Shown in pieces: positions 26,540-36,200 of a stretch of DNA of 64,000 nt (within the stretch, counting starts at the first letter, position 1; each line of letters begins with the position of its first letter). Position numbers and translations under genes: made by a program. Below the pieces are notes generated by a model that saw only the letters and a program-made list of their open reading frames with translations, made no database searches and was not told the DNA's origin. The DNA is taken from contig NZ_CP027706.1 of the NCBI RefSeq assembly GCF_003850565.1, positions 6,647,001 through 6,711,000 of the forward strand, written 5' to 3'. This DNA is from Pseudomonas sessilinigenes (lineage in GTDB: Bacteria > Pseudomonadota > Gammaproteobacteria > Pseudomonadales > Pseudomonadaceae).

Positions 26540-26875
26540 GGAGTAGGCAGATCCGGTAATGGCCGTCGGCTCGCGCAAGCCTTGCAACGCCGCCCCTGCA
26601 CCAAGTTGGCTCGCGGACACCCAACAGCTGTATCCGGTGAACCGTTTTGGCGCGCAAGGGGCCGTAAGCAGCGCCGCACGCAAGAAAATGACCTGGGGTT
26701 GTGATTCACTCGGCCAGGGTTTGCGCGGTCCACAGCGCTTTCCCCGCTCGTTTTCAGCGCAGGCTCGAGAACCTGCGCACCAGGACAAAGCAAAAGCTGT
26801 ACCAGGCAATTACAGTGAACCTTCATTCAGGGCTCATACTCATAGCTCACACAAGCCACTTAAGGAGGCAGCAGC
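26540..26875. other. Divergent intergenic region between amt and the ElaB-type gene
   Basis: These 336 bases hold no gene that I can support. They must include promoters for both neighbours. A perfect 7-bp inverted repeat GCGCAGG / CCTGCGC with an 8-base centre lies at 26757-26778, a possible operator. A strong AAGGAGG ribosome site precedes the gene at 26876. Confidence 0.6.
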
Positions 26876-27190
26876 ATGGCCAGCAAAACGGCAAAGACGG
26901 CTCAAGAAGTACTGATGGCGGATTTTCAGGCACTGGTCAGTGACACCGAACGTCTGCTGGAGCACACCGCAACCCTGGCCGGCGACCAGGCCGACGAGTT
27001 ACGCGAGCAGATCCACGAAAGCCTGCTCAAGGCCCGGGAAACCCTGCAACTGACCGAAGACTCCCTGCGCCAGCGTGGCCAGGCCGCGGTCACCGCCGCG
27101 CAAGACTACGTGCAGGCCAATCCCTGGCAGTCGGTGGGCATCGCCGCCGGGGTGGGCTTCCTGATTGGCCTGCTGGCGACACGGCGCTGA
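26876..27190 (+). CDS. ElaB/YqjD-type (DUF883) membrane-anchored stress protein
   Basis: A 104-residue protein: a long charged helical region (residues ~5-80, SDTERLLEHTATLAGDQADE) and a C-terminal membrane helix (QSVGIAAGVGFLIGLLATRR). This is the ElaB/YqjD/YgaM pattern, tail-anchored inner-membrane proteins that bind ribosomes or respond to stationary phase in E. coli. AAGGAGG lies just before ATG. The stop is one base before the next start, so it leads a three-gene operon matching the enteric yqjDEK order. Confidence 0.92.
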   Translation: MASKTAKTAQEVLMADFQALVSDTERLLEHTATLAGDQADELREQIHESLLKARETLQLTEDSLRQRGQAAVTAAQDYVQANPWQSVGIAAGVGFLIGLLATRR

Positions 27191-27191
27191 T

Positions 27192-27581
27192 ATGGCGATC
27201 GATGAATCCAACGCCTCCGGCCATGGCCCGAGTGCATCCTCACGACGCCTGGGAGCGGCGGTCCTGGGCCTGCTGCACAGTCACGTCGAGCTGTTCGGCA
27301 TCGAGTTGCAGGAGCAAAAAGCCCGGACAGTGAGCCTGCTGCTGTTCGCCGGCCTGGCCCTGGTATTCGCCTTGCTGTTGCTGGTAGGGCTCTCGGCGCT
27401 GGTGTTGATCCTGCTGTGGGACAGCTATCGCCTGGCCGGGATCATCGGCCTGTGCGTGTTCTATGCCCTGGCAGCGATCTTCTGCGGCTTGCGCCTGAAA
27501 TCGGCGGTGTTCGACGAATCATCGCCCTTCCATGCCACCCTTCAGGAGCTGGCCAATGACCGGGAGCGCCTGTTGCCATGA
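27192..27581 (+). CDS. YqjE-type (phage holin superfamily III) membrane protein
   Basis: A 129-residue protein with a short polar N-terminus, an amphipathic segment (LLHSHVELFGIELQEQKART) and two strong helices (LLLFAGLALVFALLLLVGLS and IIGLCVFYALAAIFCGLRL). That is the layout of YqjE/DUF1469. Despite the family name it is a chromosomal envelope protein, not evidence of a prophage. Its stop overlaps the next start (ATGA). Confidence 0.9.
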   Translation: MAIDESNASGHGPSASSRRLGAAVLGLLHSHVELFGIELQEQKARTVSLLLFAGLALVFALLLLVGLSALVLILLWDSYRLAGIIGLCVFYALAAIFCGLRLKSAVFDESSPFHATLQELANDRERLLP

Positions 27582-27919
27582 ACCTGCCTGAAATTCCACA
27601 GAACAGCTCCCGCCGGGAAATGCGCAAGGCCCTGATCCGCCTGCGCATGGAAATGCATCGCCAGGAGATCCGCCACGAATCCCAGCAACTGCTGCAACCG
27701 CTGCAACGCATGCGCAACCTGGGACAAAGCTGGCAGGACGGCCTGGGCATCAAGCACGCCCCTCTCTGGGGCGTGGCAGTGGTGACCTTGCTGGGCTTCA
27801 TCACCGGCAAGGGCGTCAAGAACGGTGGCACCAGCAGCCTTGCCCGCCTGGTGCGCCTGGGTACCAGCCTGATGCCGCTGATCAAGCTGGTGTTGCAGGG
27901 CTCTTCGCGCAAAACCTGA
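27578..27919 (+). CDS. YqjK-like protein
   Basis: A 113-residue, very basic protein, third in the ElaB-YqjE operon. Residues 1-55 are charged and helical (ALIRLRMEMHRQEIRHESQQ), followed by a moderately hydrophobic segment (WGVAVVTLLGFITGKGV) and a second near the end (SLMPLIKLVLQGS). Position and size fit YqjK/DUF-type partners of YqjD-YqjE. Function unknown; probably interacts with the two membrane proteins upstream. Confidence 0.8.
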   Translation: MNLPEIPQNSSRREMRKALIRLRMEMHRQEIRHESQQLLQPLQRMRNLGQSWQDGLGIKHAPLWGVAVVTLLGFITGKGVKNGGTSSLARLVRLGTSLMPLIKLVLQGSSRKT

Positions 27920-28014
27920 TCAGCCTCATCTGGCTGCATTCTTGCTAAGCAACCCGGACCGGCCCTGAACCAGGTGCTGGTCCATGCCGTTTTGACGCCC
28001 TATGAGGAGGCCTT

Positions 28015-29178
28015 GTGATCGACGGGCAACCGCTCGCCTGTTTCCAGCCATTCATCGACACCGCCACCGGGCGCATCGCCGGGGTCGAGGCCCTGGGGCG
28101 CCTGCGCCTGGGCAACGACCAACTGGTATCGGTAGGTCCGTTGTTCAGCGAACCACGCACCCCGGCCAGTGCCTTGCGCCGACTCGACCGCCAGATCCGC
28201 GAGGATGCCCTGCGGCGCCTGCACCAGGCCCCGGAGGACTGGTTCCTAAGCCTGAACATCTCGCCACGCTGGATCAGCCTGTTGCGGCCCGGTCAGCCAC
28301 TGCCAAGCCTCAAGCAACTGCAACACCACCACATCGATCCGCGACGCATCGTCTTCGAGATCACCGAGCTGGGCGGGAACAGCCAGCGCCTGGCCCAGGT
28401 CGTGGAGCGTTATCGCCAGGCCGGGGCGAGGATCGCCATCGACGACTTCGGCGCCGGCTACTCGCAACTCGACCGGGTACTGGCCCTGCAACCGGACATC
28501 CTCAAGCTCGACATGCGGCTGTTCCAGGCCGCGGCCCGTGGCGGCCCCAGCAGCGATGTGGTCAAGGCCCTGGCGCAGATGGCCGAGAAAACCGGCTGCT
28601 GGATCATCGCTGAAGGCGTGGAGACCGAAGCCGAGCTGGACTTCGCCCTGGAATGCGGATCACGTTATGTGCAGGGCTTCCTGTTCGCCCAGGCCCAGGA
28701 AGGGTTCTTTGCCAGCGACACCTTCGTCCAGCCCTTCGCACGCCTGCGCGAACGCTATGTGCGCGACAAGCTCGAGGAGCGCCATCGCCTGATGCGCCTG
28801 CGCCAGCAATTGGCGCAACTGATGAACCTGCTGCAGCCATGGGCCCTGGCCCAGGCCCCCGTCAGCCAACTGCCCAGGCTCGAGGCCTTTCCCTGGCTAC
28901 TGCGCTTCTATCAGTGCGACCGCCACGGCACCCAGCTGACTCCGAACCTGGAACGGCGCCACGGCGCCTGGCACGTCGACACCAGCTATGTCGGCCACAA
29001 CTGGTCCTGGCGCCCGTACTTCTACCACCTGCTGGCCGAAGGTTGGGAGGAACGCCGGCTGATTCTTTCCAGCACCTATCGCGATGCCACCAGCAACCAG
29101 TATTGCCTGACCGCCGGCCAGTTCTTCGCCAACGGCCAGCGCCTGCTACTGATCGATATCGATGCCGCCGGGCTCTAG
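28015..29178 (+). CDS. EAL c-di-GMP phosphodiesterase with C-terminal PAS/Cache-like domain
   Basis: A 387-residue cytosolic protein that should hydrolyse cyclic di-GMP. The EAL domain is residues 1-250 and keeps the key positions: [46 protein letters not shown] and VQGFLFA. A helical linker rich in Arg follows (residues ~250-290), then a domain with [14 protein letters not shown] and [10 protein letters not shown], resembling the PAS-like tail of B. subtilis YkuI, likely a ligand sensor. The GTG at 28015 has GAGGAGG four bases upstream. No membrane segment. Confidence 0.9.
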   Translation: MIDGQPLACFQPFIDTATGRIAGVEALGRLRLGNDQLVSVGPLFSEPRTPASALRRLDRQIREDALRRLHQAPEDWFLSLNISPRWISLLRPGQPLPSLKQLQHHHIDPRRIVFEITELGGNSQRLAQVVERYRQAGARIAIDDFGAGYSQLDRVLALQPDILKLDMRLFQAAARGGPSSDVVKALAQMAEKTGCWIIAEGVETEAELDFALECGSRYVQGFLFAQAQEGFFASDTFVQPFARLRERYVRDKLEERHRLMRLRQQLAQLMNLLQPWALAQAPVSQLPRLEAFPWLLRFYQCDRHGTQLTPNLERRHGAWHVDTSYVGHNWSWRPYFYHLLAEGWEERRLILSSTYRDATSNQYCLTAGQFFANGQRLLLIDIDAAGL

Positions 29179-29306
29179 CGACCCGCCGATCGCTGCGCCG
29201 CGCCGATCCGCGGCATTTACTTGCACAGCAGCCCCTACGCCCTCTTGCAGCCAAGCGCGGGAACCCGGAAGCTGGGCACTTTGTGTTTTCTTCGGAGAGA
29301 CCCGCC

Positions 29307-30638
29307 TTGGATTGGCAGACCCTGCTCAACCGCGAACGCCTCGGAAAGCCAGTGCACAGCCCGGAAGAACTTGGCCGTAGCCCTTTCCACAAAGACCATG
29401 ACCGCATCATCTTTTCCGGCGCCTTCCGCCGCCTGGGCCGCAAGACCCAGGTGCACCCGGTATCCAGCAACGATCATATCCATACGCGCCTGACCCACTC
29501 CCTGGAGGTCAGTTGCGTCGGCCGCTCCCTGGGCATGCGCGTCGGTGAGACCCTGCGCAACGCCCTGCCCGAGTGGTGCGAACCCAGTGACCTGGGCATG
29601 GTGGTGCAATCCGCTTGCCTGGCCCACGACATCGGCAACCCACCCTTCGGCCACTCCGGCGAGGATGCCATCCGCCATTGGTTCCAGCAGGCGGCCGGGC
29701 GTGGCTGGCTCGATGCGATGAGCGAGGCCGAGCGCCTGGACTTTCTCAATTTCGAGGGCAATGCCCAGGGTTTCCGGGTCTTGACCCAACTGGAATATCA
29801 CCAGTTCGATGGCGGTACCCGACTGACCTACGCCACCCTGGGCACCTACTTGAAATACCCCTGGACCGCGCACCATGCCGACGCCCTGGGCTACAAGAAA
29901 CACAAGTTCGGCTGCTACCAGAGTGAACTGCCCCTGCTCGAACAGATCGCCCACAAGCTGGGCCTGCCGCAGCTGGAGGAGCAACGCTGGGCCAGGCATC
30001 CCCTGGTGTACCTGATGGAAGCTGCAGACGACATCTGCTACGCCTTGATCGACCTCGAGGACGGCCTGGAGATGGACCTGCTGGAGTACGCCGAGGTCGA
30101 ATCCCTGTTGCTCGGCCTGGTAGGCGACGACCTGCCGGAAACCTACCGCCAGCTCGGCCCCGAGGATTCGCGCCGGCGGCGCCTGGCGATCCTGCGGGGC
30201 AAGGCCATCGAGCACCTGACCAACGCGGCGGCCCGTGCCTTCGTCGAACAGCAGGACGCGCTGCTGGCCGGCACCCTGCACGGTGACCTGGTGGAACACA
30301 TGCACGGCCCCGCCAAGCGTTGCGTACTCAACGCCAAGGACATGGCCCGCAAGAAAATCTTCCAGGACAAGCGCAAGACCCTGCACGAGATCGGCGCCTA
30401 TACCACCCTGGAGATTCTCCTGAACTCCTTCTGTGGCGCTGCGCTGGAACAACATGGCGGCAGAACGCCTTCATTCAAGAACCGGCGGATCCTCGACCTG
30501 CTGGGTAACAACGCACCGGACCCGAGCTGGCCTTTGCACAAGTCTTTCCTGCGGATGATCGATTTCATCGCTGGCATGACCGACAGCTACGCCAGTGAAA
30601 TGGCCCGGGAAATGACCGGCCGCTCCAGCCCGCAGTAA
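29307..30638 (+). CDS. dgt: Deoxyguanosinetriphosphate triphosphohydrolase-like protein
   Basis: A 443-residue HD-superfamily enzyme that cleaves dNTPs to nucleosides and triphosphate. The metal-binding residues are visible: [11 protein letters not shown] with the first His, and [16 protein letters not shown] with the HD pair. [15 protein letters not shown] start ([15 protein letters not shown]) and [19 protein letters not shown] are family segments. The preferred start is TTG 29307, with CGGAGAG upstream, since [13 protein letters not shown] matches related starts; the frame stays open far upstream but inside the EAL gene. Length fits the type 2 dGTPase-like subfamily (about 440). Confidence 0.93.
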   Translation: MDWQTLLNRERLGKPVHSPEELGRSPFHKDHDRIIFSGAFRRLGRKTQVHPVSSNDHIHTRLTHSLEVSCVGRSLGMRVGETLRNALPEWCEPSDLGMVVQSACLAHDIGNPPFGHSGEDAIRHWFQQAAGRGWLDAMSEAERLDFLNFEGNAQGFRVLTQLEYHQFDGGTRLTYATLGTYLKYPWTAHHADALGYKKHKFGCYQSELPLLEQIAHKLGLPQLEEQRWARHPLVYLMEAADDICYALIDLEDGLEMDLLEYAEVESLLLGLVGDDLPETYRQLGPEDSRRRRLAILRGKAIEHLTNAAARAFVEQQDALLAGTLHGDLVEHMHGPAKRCVLNAKDMARKKIFQDKRKTLHEIGAYTTLEILLNSFCGAALEQHGGRTPSFKNRRILDLLGNNAPDPSWPLHKSFLRMIDFIAGMTDSYASEMAREMTGRSSPQ

Positions 30639-30650
30639 TCTCCGCTACCC

Positions 30651-30676
30651 GGCACCTCGCCCTCGCGGCAGGTGCC
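30651..30676 (+). terminator. Possible terminator after dgt
   Basis: GGCACCT and AGGTGCC pair perfectly, and an inner CGC/GCG adds to the stem with a two-base bulge. It begins 12 bases after the dgt stop. No T-run follows, so efficiency is uncertain. Confidence 0.45.
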
Positions 30677-31402
30677 TGATATCAACCACGACACCTGCCC
30701 CGCGACTAAGGGATTCCCCTAGTCCATCTAACGAAGGCTGCGCCTGAATACTGGCAAGACATTCCCGCCAGGCTCCCGAAAACACCCATAGATCGCCGCA
30801 AGCAATACAACCGAATGATTCTAAGGAAAACCCTTAGTTTAAAAACGAAATCACCCTAAATAAAAAATAGAGCAACAACTCAACTAACAAGACAAACCGC
30901 AAGATGAAACTAGTTAGTTCACTACTGAATATTCCAAAAGACTCACAAAATTAAACATCTCCACCCTAAATCCATCAGGCGTCCCACCTTCCAGCATCTG
31001 TCATTTCTGGCGAAAGCCTTGCCAGCAAAGGCCAGGAGTAAAATTTAGTTAGCCTTCTATGCGTTTACAATTTACGTACAAATAGTACTTTTGGTTTCGG
31101 ATAGTCTCGATTTCAACAGGAAATTTCCCCGCTGAACGCCCTCCATAAAAATAAATCCGCGCTGCGCTGTAACGTTTCCACGGCTACTCACTCAACCCTT
31201 TTGTCATACCTGAAACTGCACTGAATCACCCGGTACTCACTCAGGAACTGTCACTCTCGAGCACTTGAACATTGCTCCTCGATATAGCTGTCGTTGGGAT
31301 TTGATGTTCATAGGGCAGAACTAAAAGCGACGTCACTAGTTGAGCCCGCTAACCGGCTTCTCTGTTGTTCGTCACTTGGCCTTTTTACAGTAAGGACACC
31401 AA
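30677..31402. promoter_or_regulatory. AT-rich region upstream of the two-partner secretion pair
   Basis: About 725 bases without a supportable gene. From about 30800 to 31100 the base composition is clearly AT-richer than anywhere else in the window, with A-runs, a typical target for MvaT/MvaU (H-NS-like) silencing and a usual sign of acquired DNA. It holds palindromes AACTAGTT (near 30909) and GGAAATTTCC (31119-31128), and inverted segments CTGGC/GCCAG near 31008-31026. The exlB-like promoter must lie here. I could not place a convincing Vfr/CRP site. Confidence 0.7.
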
Positions 31403-33127
31403 GTGCCCCATTCATCACGTACTGAACGCTCTCTTCCTATTCGCACCGGCGGTTGGGGCCTGGTTTGTTTGCTGGGCCTGGCGTACCTGGGCCCGGCCCA
31501 GGGCGACGACTTGCAACCCGGCCAGGAAGCCCTGCGCCTGCAACAGCAGCAACAACAGAACCTGCAACAGCTGCAATTGGAACAGCGCCAGCGACAGATG
31601 CAACGGGGCAGCTTCAGCGGTACCAAGACCGAGGCCGGCGTGCCCGAACAAACCGCCAGCGACAGCCGTTGCTGGCCGTTGAGCGGTACACGCATCGGTG
31701 GCGTCAGCCTGTTCGACAAGAGCCGCGTCAATGCCTTCATCAAGCCGTACGTGGCGCCGTGCATGGGGGTCAACCAGATCAACCAGTTGCTGGCCGCCCT
31801 CACCCGCCTCTATGTGGAGGCCGGCTACATCGCCAGCCGCCCCTACCTGGCCAGCGCTCCGGCCGCCGGGCACAGCCTGGATATCCTGATCGAGGAAGGC
31901 TACGTCGAGGCCATCGAACTGGCCGACCAGAGCCTGCCAGTGTCGTTGCGCGGGGCGTTCCCGGGAGTGCTCGGCAAGCCCCTGAACCTGCGGGACCTGG
32001 AACAGGGGCTGGACCAGTTGAATCGCCTGCGTTCGCTGGACCTGACTGCCGATATCGCCCCGGGCAGCCAACCTGGCGCTTCGCGGATCATCCTGCGCTC
32101 ACGCAGCAGCGCTGCGCGCTGGGGCCTGGGACTTGGCCTGGACAACCTCGGCAGCGCCGGCACCGGGCGCGACCGCCAGTCATTGAACTTCAACCTCGAC
32201 AGCCCCTTGCAGCTCAACGATGCGCTGAACCTGAACTACAGCGACACCCTCAACCAGGGGCCACGCTACAGCCGCAGCAGCAGCCTGTTCTACTCCGTGC
32301 CCTATGGCTACTGGACCTACAGCCTGTTCGCCAGCCATGCCGAATACCGCTCGCCGCTCAAGCTGGCCCGCACCACCCTCTACAACAGCGGCCGTACCGA
32401 CATGGTCAGCGCCCGTGCCGACCGGGTGCTGTGGCGCGGCCAGGGCCACCAGCTCAGCGCCAACCTGCAACTGGCCTACAAGGACGTCGACAGCTACCTG
32501 CAAAAAGCCCATCTGCAGATCCAGAGCCCGACCCTGACCGTGGCCGAGACCGGGCTCAACCTGTTCTGGCTCAACAGCGCGGTATGGAACCTGGACGTCA
32601 ACTATGCCCAGGGCTTGACCTGGTTCGGTGCCGACCGCGACTCGCAACAAGTACAACGCAACCTGCCCAAGGCACAGTTCCACAAGTACCGCGCCAGCCT
32701 CAGCCAATGGCGCAACGGGCAACTGGGCGGCCAACGCTGGCAATGGCAGAGCCAACTCTCGGCGCAGTACAGCCCGGACCCGCTGCCAGCGATCGAGCAA
32801 CTCCTGGCCACCGACGATTCGGCGGTGCGCGGTTACCGAGTCAACAGTGTCTCCGGGGCCATCGGCGCGGTGTGGCGCAACACCCTGCGCCTGCCCCTGG
32901 ACAGCGACCTGCCGGTGAAACTCACCCCACGCCTGGCCCTGGACAACGGCTGGATCAAGGCCGACCACGGCGCCCAGAGCCGACACCTCGCCGGTGCCAG
33001 CGTGGGCTTGAACCTGGCCTGGAAAAAACTGCAGCTGGACCTCGACTACCAACGCAGCCTGCAAACGCCGCAGGGCCTGCGAACGGAGCCGGAAACCTGG
33101 CTGGCCAGGATCAGCCTGCAGATCTGA
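31403..33127 (+). CDS. exlB: TpsB outer-membrane transporter (ExlB/HlpB-type)
   Basis: A 574-residue two-partner secretion pore of the Omp85/FhaC/ShlB family. After a signal peptide (ending near GPAQG-DD) comes a Gln-rich helix (LRLQQQQQQNLQQLQLEQRQ), then two POTRA domains (residues ~80-240) and a 16-strand beta-barrel. VRGY at residues 475-478 is the conserved loop-6 motif, and the chain ends with the aromatic/hydrophobic WLARISLQI. The GTG start has AAGGA seven bases upstream. It sits 101 bases before the TpsA gene it should export. ExlB versus another TpsB is inferred from the partner. Confidence 0.92.
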   Translation: MPHSSRTERSLPIRTGGWGLVCLLGLAYLGPAQGDDLQPGQEALRLQQQQQQNLQQLQLEQRQRQMQRGSFSGTKTEAGVPEQTASDSRCWPLSGTRIGGVSLFDKSRVNAFIKPYVAPCMGVNQINQLLAALTRLYVEAGYIASRPYLASAPAAGHSLDILIEEGYVEAIELADQSLPVSLRGAFPGVLGKPLNLRDLEQGLDQLNRLRSLDLTADIAPGSQPGASRIILRSRSSAARWGLGLGLDNLGSAGTGRDRQSLNFNLDSPLQLNDALNLNYSDTLNQGPRYSRSSSLFYSVPYGYWTYSLFASHAEYRSPLKLARTTLYNSGRTDMVSARADRVLWRGQGHQLSANLQLAYKDVDSYLQKAHLQIQSPTLTVAETGLNLFWLNSAVWNLDVNYAQGLTWFGADRDSQQVQRNLPKAQFHKYRASLSQWRNGQLGGQRWQWQSQLSAQYSPDPLPAIEQLLATDDSAVRGYRVNSVSGAIGAVWRNTLRLPLDSDLPVKLTPRLALDNGWIKADHGAQSRHLAGASVGLNLAWKKLQLDLDYQRSLQTPQGLRTEPETWLARISLQI

Positions 33128-33228
33128 CCAACCGCCGATTTAGCCTGAATCAATCGATGAACCTGAGCCCCATGGGCCGTTGACCACAGAAAGCAACGCC
33201 CGGCTCACCTACTTAGAACGAGGTTCTC

Positions 33229-36200
33229 ATGCCTGACAACACTCACAGGTTCCACCTTTCGCCCCAGGGCACCTTGCGCTGGACCATCGCCAGCCTGCTG
33301 CTGGTCTCCCACCTGCCTTTGGCCCTGGCCGGCGGCATCACCGTGGTCGAGGGCCCGGGTGGCGTGCCGATCCTGCAAGACCAGGGTGGCGTGCCCATCG
33401 TCAACATCGTCGCCCCCAATTCCGGCGGCCTGTCCCATAACCAGTTCCTGGACTACAACGTCGGCCAGCAAGGCGTAGTGCTCAACAACAACAGCGATGT
33501 GTTGCACCAGGCAGCTTCGCAACTGGCTGGCCAGGTGGCGGCCAACCCGCAGTTCCAGGGCCAGGCGGCCAGCGTGATCCTCAACGAAGTGATCAGCCGC
33601 AATGCCTCGCAGCTCAACGGTATCCAGGAAATCGCCGGTACCGCCGCCGATTTCGTGTTGGCCAACCCCAACGGCATTTCGGTCAACGGTGGCAGCTTCC
33701 TCAACACCCCCAACGCCAGCCTGGTGGTGGGCCGTCCGGAACTCGAGGACGGCAAGCTGCAAGGGCTCAACACCCGCGACGCACGGGGCCAACTGGACAT
33801 CCAGGGCGGTGGCCTGCGCAACGACAAAGGCTCGATCAACCTGATCGCCCCCCGTATCGACAGCCGCGGTGAGCTCAAGGCCCAGGATCAGTTGAACCTG
33901 ACCGTAGGGCGTAACCAACTCGATGCCAAAGGCCAGGTACGCCAGGTCGACCCGGCCGGCCACACCCAGGAGCAGCGCATCGACGCCAGCCTGTTCGGAG
34001 CCATGCGCGCCGGGCGGATCAATATCGTCAGCACCGCCGAAGGCGCCGGGGTACGCGTTGGCGCGGTACAGATCGACGGTCACGATGGCATCAAGCTGAG
34101 CTCCGCTGGCGACCTGGACATCCGTGGCCAGGCCGTGGCCAACAGCCTCGACGCCAACCGGGCCGACCTGCGCAGCCAGGGCGATATCGACCTGCATGGC
34201 GGCCGCGACCTGGACCTGGCCGCCACCGACGTCAGCGGACGCAACGTCAAGCTCGACGCCGGGCGCAACCTGACCCTGAGCAGCATCGAAAGCCGCAAGC
34301 TCCAGGAAAAACGCCAGCAGTGGGACAACAGCACCATCGGCATTACCTGGGAAACCTACGACCGCACCGAGACCAGCAGCGACAGCCGCCAGCACGGCAA
34401 CAAGGTGGTGGCGCAACACAACGCGCAATTGAACTCGGGGGCCGACACTCGGCTGCAGGCCAGCAGCATCGAGGCCGGCAATAGCCTGTCCGCCAACAGT
34501 GGTGGCGACCTGCAACTGACCGCCGCCACCGAGACCCACACCCAGCGCGACCAGGGCCAGCACCGCAAGCACCTGTGGAAGGAAACCTGGGATACCGCCA
34601 GCAGCGACCAGCGCAGCATCACCAGCCAGCTCAAGAGCGGCAACCAGTTGCAACTCGACAGCAAGCAGAAGCTACGCCTGGAAGGCGCTGAACTGCACAG
34701 CAAGGGCGATATCCAACTGGCGGCCAAAGACGTGGATATCACCAGCGCCAGCCGCCATAGCAGCAGTAGCGAGCAACGCTACTCCGGCGACCTGGTGGGC
34801 GGGGGCTTCTTCGGCAAGAACGCCGATGGCGACCAGGGCAAGACCCAGAACCAGGGCAGCAAGGTCAATGCCGAGGGCAAGCTGATCGTGCAGGCCGACA
34901 ACGTGCGCATCAGCGGCAGCCAGGCCCGGGGCGGCACCCAGGCCAGCGTTATCAGCGACGACGGTTCGCTGACCATCGACGGCGTGCAGGACACCAGCCA
35001 CAGCAATAGCCACAACAAGGACAGCAAGTTCTTCGGCATCGCCAAGGACGAGAGCAGCCAGCAGAACAAGGCCAGCACCACCGTCGGCAGCCAAGTACGC
35101 TCGGACAGCAACCTCAAGCTGCAAAGCGCCAAGGACCTGATCGTCAGTGGTTCCCAGGTCAGCGCCAAGGGTCAGCTGGACGCCAGCGCGAAGGGCTCGG
35201 TCAAGGTGACAGCGGCCGAGGATACCCAGCACACCAGCAGCAGCTCGCAACAGCGCGGTTTCGACGCCTACGCCAAGCAGACCGCACCCGGCAGCGGCCA
35301 GTACCGGGCCGGCGTGCGCTACCAGGACCAGCAGCGCAACGACAGCAGCGACAGCACCCGGCAACAGGCGTCCAGCCTTAGCGGCACCAGCCTGGCGGTC
35401 AGTGCCGGCGAGGACGTGAGCATCCAGGGCAGCAAAGTGGCGGCCACCGCGGGCGATGCCAGCCTGAGCGGCAAGAACGTCGAGCTGCTGGCAGCGCACG
35501 ACAAACAGGACAAGCACAGCGACAGCACCACCACTGGTGGCGGCTTCTACTACACCGGCGGCCTGGATCGGGCCGGCAACGGCGTGGAGGTAGCCCATAA
35601 CAGCAGCCAGGACAGCAGCAGCAAGAGCACCGCACAAACCAGCAACATCGCCGCCAGCGGCAACCTGACCATCAGCGCCGGCAATCGCCTGAGCACCGAG
35701 GGCGCCCAGGTCAAGGCCGGCGACAAGCTGCAAGTCAGCGCCGGGCAAATCGACAACCGCGCCGCACACAACAGCGAAAGCAGCCACCACCAGGAGAACA
35801 ACTGGGCGGTGGATGTCGGCGCCAACGTCGAGTACAAGGGCGTGGCCCGGCCCATCGAGAAGGCCGTCCAGGGCGTGGCCCAGCGCAAGTTCCACCAGCC
35901 TGGGGTGCTCGACGCCCTGGAACAGCCCAACATCGGGCTGGACGTGGATGTCAGCCACCAGAACCGCCAACTCGACACCAGCGCCAGCACCGCAGTGGTC
36001 AGCCAACTGAGCGGTGGCCAGGTCCAGGTCAAGGCCGACGGCCAACTGCAGGACCAGGGCACCCAGTACCGCGCCACCGACGGCGCGGTGAAGATCGATG
36101 CCGGCAGCCTGGTGGCCAGCGCCGCCAAGGACACTCACAGCAGCAGCGAGCAGGCGGTGGACGCCAAGGTCGGCGTACGGGTCTACACCAACACCGGTGA

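Noticed and set aside
26540..26720. Sigma-54 promoter and NtrC control for the ammonium transporter
   Set aside because: No TGGCAC-N5-TTGC-like element found on the minus strand, and there is no glnK gene next to it.
27192..27581. Prophage signal from a holin-family protein
   Set aside because: The protein is the YqjE type found in chromosomal elaB/yqjD-yqjE-yqjK operons; no other phage genes are present.
31000..31400. Vfr (CRP-type) site upstream of the exlB-like gene
   Set aside because: Partial matches only (TCACC and TGCA elements with wrong spacing); not enough to claim a site.
31453..33183. A 576-residue plus-strand frame overlapping the TpsB gene
   Set aside because: Pro/Arg/Gln-rich composition typical of an out-of-frame reading; the TpsB frame has signal peptide, POTRA and VRGY features.
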